Shown here piece by piece: positions 1-5,086 of a DNA stretch of 5,284 bases. A model generated the notes under the pieces. It was not told where the DNA came from, did not search any database, and saw nothing but the letters and a program-made list of their open reading frames with translations. The stretch covers positions 1 to 5,284 of the forward strand of contig WGFD01000274.1 in assembly GCA_015492395.1 (NCBI GenBank), given 5' to 3'. Numbering within the stretch: position 1 is the first letter of the stretch; each line of letters starts with the position of its first letter. The DNA is from Deltaproteobacteria bacterium (GTDB taxonomy: Bacteria; Desulfobacterota; GWC2-55-46; S146-70). The translations under genes and the position numbers were made by a program.

Positions 1-1187
1 AACCTGGAAAGGCCGTTGTATACATAAGAGACATAACGGAGCAGCGACTCCTGATAAGAAAGCTGATACAGTCAGACAAGCTGTCATCACTCGGTGAACT
101 TGTATCAGGCGTGGCACATGAACTAAACAATCCGCTTACGGCAATAATGGGATTTTCCGAACTGCTGCTAAGGGGCACACAGAGTGAAGCCGACAGGGAC
201 AAGGCGAATAAGATATACGAGGCATCTCACAGGTGTAAGAAGATCATAGATAATCTGCTAACCTTCGCCAGGTGGCACAAGCCTGAGAAAACCTGTTGTA
301 ATATTAACGAAGTCATACATGACACCGTAGAGTTAAGGGCATACCAGCTGAAGGTAAACAACATAGGACTCCATCTGGATCTTGATCCAGCCATGCCCAA
401 GACAATGGTTGACGGGTACCAGCTTCAGCAGGTCTTCCTGAATATCATCAACAATGCCCAGCAGGCTATCCTGGACAAGGGTGACAGGGGCGAAATAACG
501 ATCACCAGCAGACACAAAAACGACACCATCACCATAAAGATATCAGATACAGGTGCCGGGATAAAAGAGAATAACATTAACAAGATATTCGATCCGTTCT
601 TCACCACAAAAGGCATAGGAGACGGAACTGGGCTCGGCCTGAGTATATCGTACGGAATAATCAAAGAACACGGCGGCAATATATCCGTTAAAAGCAAAAA
701 AGATAAAGGAACCACCTGTACTATTGAATTGCCCATAGTAGCCATAAATACTCAGGTCCATACATCATCTCCATCCACGGCGGCAAAATCACTGATGGTG
801 GAAGGGTTAAGGGCACTGATACTGGATGACGAGCCCATGATCCTAAACCTGCTCAGTGACATCTTATATGAATACAACTTCGATGTAGACATAACCAGTC
901 GCGGAGATGAGGCATTGAAAATGATAAAGAAAAACGATTATACTATGATAATCAGCGATATCAAGATGCCTGGCATGGACGGAATGAAGTTTTATCACGA
1001 GTTGAAACTGATAAGACCAGAGGTTATCAAGAATATACTATTCGTCTCCGGCGACAGCGCCAACCAAGAAACCATGGACTTTCTTAAAAGAACTAACATA
1101 CCATTCCTGCAAAAGCCATTTTCCCTGGAGATGTTAAAGGATTCAATAGCAAAGCATATATCATCCAGAGTGGATATGTCGGAGTAG
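1..1187 (+). CDS. Hybrid sensor histidine kinase, C-terminal part (5' end outside window)
   Basis: Membrane-associated or cytoplasmic two-component kinase that autophosphorylates on His and has its own receiver domain. The frame is open from base 3, so the true start lies outside the window; the GTG at 111 is internal. About 394 residues are visible. They begin with the end of a PAS domain (VVYIRDITEQ), followed by a HisKA H-box in which the His of AHELNNPL (codon 117-119) is the phosphoacceptor. HATPase_c follows: N-box QQVFLNIINNAQ, G1 DTGAGI, F-box FDPFFTT, G2 GTGLGLS. A linker of about 20 residues leads to a receiver domain with acidic pair DDE, phosphoacceptor Asp in ISDIKMPGMDG, Ser in FVSGD and Lys in LQKPF, so all key residues are present. 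The NtrB-like kinase core resembles PAS-hybrid kinases. The signal sensed and the downstream partner cannot be read here. No HPt or output domain follows before the TAG stop. Confidence 0.95.
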   Translation, partial: PGKAVVYIRDITEQRLLIRKLIQSDKLSSLGELVSGVAHELNNPLTAIMGFSELLLRGTQSEADRDKANKIYEASHRCKKIIDNLLTFARWHKPEKTCCNINEVIHDTVELRAYQLKVNNIGLHLDLDPAMPKTMVDGYQLQQVFLNIINNAQQAILDKGDRGEITITSRHKNDTITIKISDTGAGIKENNINKIFDPFFTTKGIGDGTGLGLSISYGIIKEHGGNISVKSKKDKGTTCTIELPIVAINTQVHTSSPSTAAKSLMVEGLRALILDDEPMILNLLSDILYEYNFDVDITSRGDEALKMIKKNDYTMIISDIKMPGMDGMKFYHELKLIRPEVIKNILFVSGDSANQETMDFLKRTNIPFLQKPFSLEMLKDSIAKHISSRVDMSE

Positions 1188-1328
1188 CCTTCTCACAAAG
1201 GCAGCTGTTTATACTGACATATTCCGGACTATGATGGAAGATGCACATTCCAGTATCGAAGCAAGACCATTTATACGGAGAGAGGCGGAACAGAACATAA
1301 AAAAGCGAACCAAGGTGTGGCGACGAAC

Positions 1329-1361
1329 CGTAGAGTAACACCGGTATGTACAGTTACTACG
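1329..1361 (+). repeat. Bulged inverted repeat (hairpin)
   Basis: CGTAG at 1329-1333 and TAAC at 1336-1339 pair with GTTA at 1353-1356 and CTACG at 1357-1361. This gives nine base pairs interrupted by a two-nucleotide AG bulge, with a 13-nt loop that itself contains ACCGGT and TGTACA palindromes. The structure overlaps the stop codon of the 35-codon frame at 1231-1338. No T-run follows, so it is not a standard terminator. Confidence 0.5.
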
Positions 1362-1384
1362 TCATAATACGAATCCTGCGGTAC

Positions 1385-1415
1385 GGCCTGACTTCACTTT
1401 CCACATGGACAGGCC
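1385..1415 (+). repeat. Six-bp perfect inverted repeat (hairpin)
   Basis: GGCCTG at 1385-1390 and CAGGCC at 1410-1415 are perfect reverse complements around a 19-nt loop. The loop and the right arm overlap the first copy of the imperfect direct repeat at 1392-1411. On its own this could be chance, but it is one of several hairpins in a row across this gap. Confidence 0.4.
1392..1411 (+). repeat. Imperfect direct repeat, copy 1
   Basis: CTTCACTTTCCACATGGACA at 1392-1411 matches copy 2 at 1486-1505 at 16 of 20 positions. The copies are 94 bp apart and bracket the three-way-junction candidate. The length and spacing do not fit an IS target duplication; duplicated protein-binding sites or an old tandem duplication are possible. 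Confidence 0.45.
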
Positions 1416-1431
1416 ATGCACATCGGTGTTA

Positions 1432-1488
1432 AAGCGGCGGAGTTGAAACTCTACGGCTTTAAAGTCACTGGCTGTACACTCGCCGCTT
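1432..1488 (+). ncRNA. Candidate structured RNA: three-way junction upstream of the AMMECR1 gene
   Basis: Three helices fold compactly on the plus strand. P1 is AAGCGGCG (1432-1439) with CGCCGCTT (1481-1488), eight Watson-Crick pairs. P2 is GAGT (1440-1443) with ACTC (1448-1451), closed by a TGAA tetraloop. P3 is TACGGC (1452-1457) with GCTGTA (1471-1476), six pairs including one G-U, with a 13-nt loop. P1, P2 and P3 follow one another without linkers on the 5' side, leaving CACT single-stranded before P1 closes. An alternative pairing, TTAAAGC (1429-1435) with GCTTTAA (1456-1462), excludes P1 and P3. I do not recognise it as a known riboswitch or ribozyme class. Its existence as a functional RNA is inference from pairing alone. 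Confidence 0.3.
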
Positions 1489-1505
1489 GTCTTTCTCCAT
1501 GGACA
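1486..1505 (+). repeat. Imperfect direct repeat, copy 2
   Basis: CTTGTCTTTCTCCATGGACA at 1486-1505 is the partner of the copy at 1392-1411 (16 of 20 identical, with the mismatches in two dinucleotides). It overlaps the last three bases of the P1 helix and ends 24 bp before the first possible AMMECR1 start codon. Confidence 0.45.
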
Positions 1506-1529
1506 TATCCAGCCTGATCCGCTAAAGAG

Positions 1530-2102
1530 ATGGAGCACATGCCGTTCACCGCAGAAGAAAAGAACGCATTACTGGATATAGCAAGAAAGACCATCGCATC
1601 CTTCCTCAAGGAAGGCATCAAACCACACCTGCGGATAGAGCACGAAAAACTGCTCGAAGCCGGAAGGGGAGCCTTCGTAAGCCTCCACAAAGGGAACGAT
1701 CTAAGGGGCTGCATAGGCGTATTCACGAGTAAGAGCCCCCTCTACCAAACCGTCTCTGATATGGCCATTTCAGCCTCCACACAGGACCCGAGGTTCAGAC
1801 CGCTTACACAAGACGAGCTACCCTTTGTAACAATAGAGATCTCCGTCCTATCACCTCTGAAGAAGATTAGTGAGATCAAGGAGATAGAGGTGGGGCGGGA
1901 TGGGATTTACATCGTGAAGGGTTTCCACACCGGTGTACTTCTACCACAGGTCGCTACCGAACATGGGTGGAACCGCGAAACCTTCCTGACCCACACCTGT
2001 CTTAAAGCCGGACTCCCGGAAGGATGCTGGAAAGGGTGGAAGAAAGGAGATGTGGAGATATACACCTTCCAGGCCACAGTATTCAGAGAAGAAAATGGCT
2101 GA
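1530..2102 (+). CDS. AMMECR1-domain protein (AmmeMemoRadiSam system protein A type)
   Basis: A protein of about 190 residues spanning a complete AMMECR1 domain. Visible family hallmarks are GAFVSLHK (47-54), the invariant LRGCIG (58-63), DPRFRP (86-91), EISVLS (103-108), GVLLPQVATEHGW (135-147) and a Cys/Trp-rich C-terminus (THTCLKAG, CWKGW). The molecular function of the family is not established. In many bacteria and archaea it is encoded beside a Memo-like protein and a radical SAM enzyme, but neither is visible here. The start is ambiguous. ATG 1530 has only AAAGAG directly upstream, whereas the in-frame ATG 1539 (fourth codon) has AAAGAG about nine bases away and GGAG only three bases away, and may be the true start. 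An in-frame TGA at 1515-1517 limits extension. It converges on the aminotransferase gene with a 36-bp gap. Confidence 0.92.
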   Translation: MEHMPFTAEEKNALLDIARKTIASFLKEGIKPHLRIEHEKLLEAGRGAFVSLHKGNDLRGCIGVFTSKSPLYQTVSDMAISASTQDPRFRPLTQDELPFVTIEISVLSPLKKISEIKEIEVGRDGIYIVKGFHTGVLLPQVATEHGWNRETFLTHTCLKAGLPEGCWKGWKKGDVEIYTFQATVFREENG

Positions 2103-2138
2103 GCCCTGCAGAAGACTGAAACAGCCCCCAAACTGGCG

Positions 2139-3332
2139 CTATTCCAGTCTATCTACCGCCTCTCTCATCCTCTTAATGCCCTCCTCTACATCCTCCATCG
2201 ATACGGCATAGGAGATCCTTATGTGTCCCTCCGCCCCGAATGCCACTCCCGGAACAACGGCTATCTCCGCTTCGTCCAGCAGGAAATTGGCGAAATCCAC
2301 CGAGTTGTTAACAGCCGTTCCATTATATCTTTTACTTAGAAATCCGGCAATATTCGGAAAGACATAGAATGCGCCGGCCGGCTCCATACAACTAACCCCA
2401 TCTATGGAGTTTAAGCCATCTACCACCACCTTCCTCCTCCTCTTGAACCCCTCCCTCATCTTCAGTACGCTATCCTGCGGTCCTCTGATGGCCTCTGCCG
2501 CAGCTTTCTGGCTTATGGATGTCGGATTTGAGGTGGATTGGCTCTGGATGTCTGTCATGGCCTTGATCAGCCTTTTGGGGCCGGCTGCATAACCTATCCT
2601 CCATCCCGTCATGGAATAAGCCTTGGATACACCGTTCAATACGATACTCATCCCCTTCATCTCCCTCGACAAGGATGCGATAGAAACATGAGAAGTTCCA
2701 TCATAGCAGAGCTTCTCGTATATCTCATCGGAAACTACAAGTACCCCCATCCTGACTGCAACCTCCGCTATCGCCTCAAGCTCGTCAACGCTGTAAACGG
2801 CACCTGTAGGATTGGAGGGGCTGTTGATTATCACAGCCTTCGTGGCAGGGGTGATATGGCTTTCAAACATCTCAGGTGTCATCCTGAATCCACCATCTTC
2901 GTTTGTAGGCACTATAACAGGCGTACCGCCGGCAATCCGGACTATCGCCGGATAAGAAACCCAATATGGAGCCGGAATGATCACTTCATCACCCTCTTCA
3001 ACAAGCGCCTGACAGAGATTAAAGAAGGAGTGTTTACCACCGCACGATACCAGTATCTCATCCATGGAGTACCGAAGTCCGTTATCCCTCCTGAACTTCT
3101 CTATTATCGCATCCTTCAACTCATCTATACCGCCGACCTTGGTGTACTTGGTAAAGCCCTCTTCTATAGACCGTATAGCCTCCTCTTTAATATTATCAGG
3201 AGTATCGCAGTCCGGCTCGCCGGCACCAAAACTTATGATATCCCAGCCTTTTGCCTTCATGGTCTTTGCCTTCGCCGTTACGGCAAGTGTGGGCGATTCC
3301 TTCAGGTTTTGAACCCTCTTAGCTAATCTCAT
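2139..3332 (-). CDS. PLP-dependent aspartate/aromatic aminotransferase, class I fold type I
   Basis: Cytoplasmic aminotransferase of 397 residues, the usual length of the AspB-like (subgroup I-gamma/Ib) enzymes. These transfer the amino group of aspartate to 2-oxoglutarate, and some members also use prephenate or aromatic substrates. Visible landmarks are FGAGEPD near residue 36, SCGGKHSFFN (97-106) at the PLP phosphate side, NPTG (174-177), SDEIY (201-205) with the PLP-ring Asp202 and Tyr205, the Schiff-base Lys237 in SKAYSMTGWRIGY, and Arg372 in IRISYA, which should bind the substrate alpha-carboxylate. All catalytic residues are intact. AAAGGTG (3339-3345) lies six bases before the ATG at 3332, supporting that start. 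The gene follows the coaD terminator on the same strand. I cannot tell from sequence alone whether the main substrate is aspartate, prephenate or an aromatic amino acid. Confidence 0.95.
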   Translation of the reverse strand: MRLAKRVQNLKESPTLAVTAKAKTMKAKGWDIISFGAGEPDCDTPDNIKEEAIRSIEEGFTKYTKVGGIDELKDAIIEKFRRDNGLRYSMDEILVSCGGKHSFFNLCQALVEEGDEVIIPAPYWVSYPAIVRIAGGTPVIVPTNEDGGFRMTPEMFESHITPATKAVIINSPSNPTGAVYSVDELEAIAEVAVRMGVLVVSDEIYEKLCYDGTSHVSIASLSREMKGMSIVLNGVSKAYSMTGWRIGYAAGPKRLIKAMTDIQSQSTSNPTSISQKAAAEAIRGPQDSVLKMREGFKRRRKVVVDGLNSIDGVSCMEPAGAFYVFPNIAGFLSKRYNGTAVNNSVDFANFLLDEAEIAVVPGVAFGAEGHIRISYAVSMEDVEEGIKRMREAVDRLE

Positions 3333-3352
3333 GCATTACACCTTTCGTTGTA

Positions 3353-3366
3353 TTTATACTATTGTA
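3353..3366 (-). promoter_or_regulatory. Possible -10 region(s) for the aminotransferase gene
   Basis: The 45-bp AT-rich stretch between the terminator and the aminotransferase start contains, on the minus strand, TACAAT (3361-3366) and TATAAA (3353-3358), both close to a sigma70 -10 hexamer. No good -35 hexamer lies at the right distance; the best is TTTTTA inside the terminator T-run for the TATAAA box. The position fits a separate promoter for the aminotransferase, but the evidence is weak. Confidence 0.25.
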
Positions 3367-3376
3367 TCCGTATTTT

Positions 3377-3410
3377 AAAAAGAGGTGGCTGATTAAGCAA
3401 TCACCCCACC
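3377..3410 (-). terminator. Intrinsic terminator after coaD
   Basis: Read on the minus strand, GGTGG (3406-3410) and TGATT (3399-3403) pair with AATCA (3390-3394) and CCACC (3384-3388). This gives ten base pairs with a small GG/G internal loop and a four-base loop. TCTTTTT follows at 3377-3383. The hairpin lies about 90 bp after the coaD stop and 45 bp before the aminotransferase start. The plus strand has no T-run after the hairpin, so it should work only in the leftward direction. Confidence 0.72.
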
Positions 3411-3502
3411 ACCCTGAAAATGAACAAGTGGACATCTACCGAAGTTTTCTTCAGTAAGGGGATGCTGACGCTGTGCACCTTTAAAGGCAGACATCCACCG
3501 TA

Positions 3503-3988
3503 TCAGCCCTTGAACTTATCCTGAAGCCTTGTCACCACATTCTCAGGGACGAAACATTCGACCTTCCCGCCCAGCCTTGCAATTTCCTTGATGAATCTCG
3601 AACTGATATAGGAATAGTGTTCAGCCGTCATAAGGAATATGGTCTCTATATCTCTGTCCAGTTTCCGGTTCGTGAGGGCCATTTGGAACTCGTACTCGAA
3701 GTCGGACACCACCCTCAGCCCCCTCAGGATCGCGCAAACATTCTTCTTCCGGGCATAATCAACGAGCAAGTTATCGAAGGTCTCGACCTCGACATTATCT
3801 CTACCATCGCTAACCTCCATAATCATCTCGACCCTTTCTTCTACCGTGAAGAGGGGGGTTTTCTTCGGATTCTCCGCCACAGCTATGATAAGATGATCAA
3901 AGAGCTTCACGCCCCTCTCTATGATATCCAGATGGCCATTCGTTATAGGATCGAAGGTCCCAGGATAGACAACCACTCTTCTTGACAT
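3503..3988 (-). CDS. coaD: Phosphopantetheine adenylyltransferase
   Basis: Catalyses the fourth step of coenzyme A synthesis, 4'-phosphopantetheine plus ATP giving dephospho-CoA plus diphosphate; soluble and hexameric in studied bacteria. At 161 residues it has the normal family length. The nucleotidyltransferase signature is complete: PGTFDPITNGH (9-19) with the TxGH motif, NPKKTPLFT (41-48 region) with the conserved Lys pair, RGLR (89-92), and the C-terminal ISSR motif in YSYISSRFIKEIA (125-137) that contacts ATP phosphates. The ATG at 3988 is supported by GGGGAGG (3994-4000), five bases upstream. It starts 15 bp after the rsmD stop and is the last gene of the yjbQ-rsmD-coaD unit, followed by an intrinsic terminator. 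An rsmD-coaD pairing is common in bacteria, so the context agrees. Confidence 0.97.
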   Translation of the reverse strand: MSRRVVVYPGTFDPITNGHLDIIERGVKLFDHLIIAVAENPKKTPLFTVEERVEMIMEVSDGRDNVEVETFDNLLVDYARKKNVCAILRGLRVVSDFEYEFQMALTNRKLDRDIETIFLMTAEHYSYISSRFIKEIARLGGKVECFVPENVVTRLQDKFKG

Positions 3989-4003
3989 CCGTTCCTCCCC
4001 CGC

Positions 4004-4558
4004 TCACTTCCCGAAAAAGCGGATCATGGTATTACCATATATCCGCTCCTTAATGAGCTCAAACCTACTAAGTCTCATGTCCGGTGCCGCTTTCTTCGAG
4101 GACTCCAGCACTACAATCCCGCCCGGCAACAGAAGATCACCCTTCTCCAGAAGCTCCAGCAGTGCCCTTATATGGGGATAGCCATAAGGGGGATCCGCAA
4201 AGATCATATCAAACCCGATGTGCAGAGAATCCGCAGAGGCCAGAAACTCCAGCGCCTTCATCTTCAGGACGTGCCCCCGGTCCAAGAAGCCGCACTTTTC
4301 AAGATTCTTCTCTACCAATCTCGCCGCCGTCTTGTCAGACTCCACAAAAAGAGCCCTTTCAGCACCCCTGCTTATGGCCTCGATGCCCATGGCCCCTGTC
4401 CCGGCAAAGAGATCCAGCACACCGGCAACCGGGAATCTACCGGCCAGGATGTTGAATACAGACTCTCTGACCTTGTCCGAGGTAGGTCTTATACCGACCC
4501 CTTTGAAGGGCAAAAGCCTTCCGCCCCTTGCCACCCCCCCTACGATCCTCATCCCCAT
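4004..4558 (-). CDS. rsmD: 16S rRNA (guanine(966)-N2)-methyltransferase RsmD
   Basis: SAM-dependent methyltransferase that modifies G966 of 16S rRNA during assembly of the small ribosomal subunit. The 184 residues match the family length. Visible motifs are the N-terminal MRIVGG and RPTSDKVRESVFNIL (24-38), the SAM-binding motif I VLDLFAGTGAMGIEA (47-61), the acidic motif II in FVESD (Glu73), and the catalytic motif IV DPPY (122-125), typical of N2-guanine methylases. Two starts are possible, ATG 4558 and ATG 4552; homologues usually begin at the second (MRIVGG). ATG 4558 lies one base after the yjbQ TAG, which suggests translation by re-initiation from yjbQ, and neither start has a strong ribosome site of its own. 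coaD follows after 15 bp. Confidence 0.95.
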   Translation of the reverse strand: MGMRIVGGVARGGRLLPFKGVGIRPTSDKVRESVFNILAGRFPVAGVLDLFAGTGAMGIEAISRGAERALFVESDKTAARLVEKNLEKCGFLDRGHVLKMKALEFLASADSLHIGFDMIFADPPYGYPHIRALLELLEKGDLLLPGGIVVLESSKKAAPDMRLSRFELIKERIYGNTMIRFFGK

Positions 4559-4559
4559 T

Positions 4560-4985
4560 CTACCGGAGAACCACTCCCTGCACCTTTACAGAGATGAGAC
4601 GATTTCTGGGGCCGTCGAACTCCGAGAAATACACCGCCTGCCACTGTCCCAAAGCGAGCCTTCCCCTTGTCACCGGTACAATGATCCCATTACCTATCAA
4701 TAGTGACTTGAAGTGAGCATCTGCGTTCCGGCCGTAGTCTCCCTGATTGTGCCTGTAGGAAGGTTTGTTTGGCACCAATTCGCTGAGGAAGTCGTGCAAA
4801 TCCTTGGCGAGACCAGGATCCGCATTATTCAAATGGATACCCGCCGTAGTATGTCCGGTGAAGATATGAGATGCACCTTCCTTTATCCTGCTCTCAGCAA
4901 CTATGGCCTCAAGAAGATCCGTTATGTTGATGTCTTCCACATTCTGGGTAGTCTGCAACCTTATAGAATCATTGAATATCTTCAT
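4560..4985 (-). CDS. yjbQ: YjbQ/UPF0047 family protein
   Basis: A 141-residue soluble protein covering the whole UPF0047 (YjbQ) domain. Family landmarks are FTGHTTAGIHLNNADPG (42-58), with the conserved His/Thr/Asn/Asp cluster, YRHNQGD (77-83), NADAHFKSLLIG (87-98), with the conserved His91, and RGRLALGQWQAVYFSEFDG (107-125). The E. coli homologue has been reported to have weak thiamine-phosphate synthase activity, but the physiological role of the family is not settled, so I assign only the family. I chose the ATG at 4985 because AGGAGGAGG sits five bases upstream and because homologues begin with a similar short beta strand (MKIF). The upstream in-frame ATG at 5057 lies in a leader hairpin loop and has no ribosome site. 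It is the first gene of the operon with rsmD and coaD, and its stop is one base from the rsmD start. Confidence 0.9.
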   Translation of the reverse strand: MKIFNDSIRLQTTQNVEDINITDLLEAIVAESRIKEGASHIFTGHTTAGIHLNNADPGLAKDLHDFLSELVPNKPSYRHNQGDYGRNADAHFKSLLIGNGIIVPVTRGRLALGQWQAVYFSEFDGPRNRLISVKVQGVVLR

Positions 4986-4990
4986 ACGGG

Positions 4991-4999
4991 CCTCCTCCT
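4991..4999 (-). promoter_or_regulatory. Strong Shine-Dalgarno site that decides the yjbQ start
   Basis: On the minus strand AGGAGGAGG lies five bases before ATG 4985. It is the strongest ribosome-binding site in the window. It sets the yjbQ start at 4985 rather than at the longer frame beginning at 5057. Confidence 0.85.
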
Positions 5000-5040
5000 G
5001 AAAATTTGTAATACGACACACAACTGCAACGGTATAGCAT

Positions 5041-5072
5041 CCCCCAAAGCCAGCCATAGCTGGCCCTGGAAG
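5041..5072 (-). promoter_or_regulatory. Leader hairpin in the yjbQ operon 5' UTR
   Basis: On the minus strand the core GCCAGC-TATG-GCTGGC (5049-5064) is a perfect six-bp stem with a four-base loop. It extends outward to 14 pairs, ending at C5072/G5041, if G-U wobbles are allowed. The wobbles (four of them) form only in the leftward transcript, so the fold favours that strand. It would begin roughly 15 nt after the predicted transcription start and end about 55 nt before the yjbQ start codon. A G-run, not a T-run, follows, so it is not an intrinsic terminator. It could stabilise the mRNA 5' end or be a protein-binding site. Confidence 0.5.
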
Positions 5073-5086
5073 GCTGTCACATCAGG

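Larger units (their letters stand above)
1188..1529. other. 342-bp gap with no recognised gene; repeats and inverted repeats
   Basis: No frame on either strand gives a protein I recognise. On the plus strand there are only two short ATG-initiated frames. One is at 1231-1338 (35 codons, basic C-terminus, poor ribosome site); the other is at 1416-1517 (33 codons, stopping 12 nt before the AMMECR1 start, also with a poor ribosome site). The second half (1329-1505) is dense in inverted repeats and carries a 20-nt imperfect direct repeat; these are listed separately. I see no convincing sigma70 promoter and no classic hairpin-plus-T-run terminator for the kinase gene. The segment could be a structured leader of the downstream gene, an independent small RNA, or decayed mobile DNA. 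Confidence 0.6.

Noticed and set aside
111..119. GTG at 111 as the start of the histidine kinase
   Set aside because: The frame is open upstream to the window edge and encodes the end of a PAS domain and the beginning of the H-box, so GTG 111 is an internal Val codon.
1428..1449. Segment from 1428 to 1449 resembles a CRISPR repeat (starts GTT, ends GAAAC)
   Set aside because: Only one copy is present; no second repeat or spacer lies at a regular distance and there are no cas genes.
1320..1490. Group II intron end, hammerhead ribozyme, c-di-GMP or cobalamin riboswitch
   Set aside because: None of the conserved cores are present: no domain V-like hairpin, no CUGAUGA/GAAA arrangement, no GEMM core and no B12 box in the right orientation.
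2132..2148. ACTGG/CCAGT hairpin between the convergent AMMECR1 and aminotransferase genes as a two-way terminator
   Set aside because: The stem is only five pairs with a seven-base loop and no T-run on either side, and it overlaps the aminotransferase stop codon.
2538..3326. Long open frame of 262 codons on the plus strand
   Set aside because: It lies entirely antisense to the clearly intact aminotransferase, shows no recognisable domain, and has the composition of a shadow frame.
5009..5021. TAATACGACACAC on the plus strand, 12 of 13 matches to the recognition half of a T7 RNA polymerase promoter
   Set aside because: The unwinding TATA and initiating GGG are missing, it points antisense into the yjbQ leader, and nothing phage-like is nearby. 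Taken as coincidence.
4986..5057. N-terminal extension of YjbQ from ATG 5057
   Set aside because: That ATG sits in the leader hairpin loop without a ribosome site. ATG 4985 has AGGAGGAGG at the right distance and matches the start of the family.
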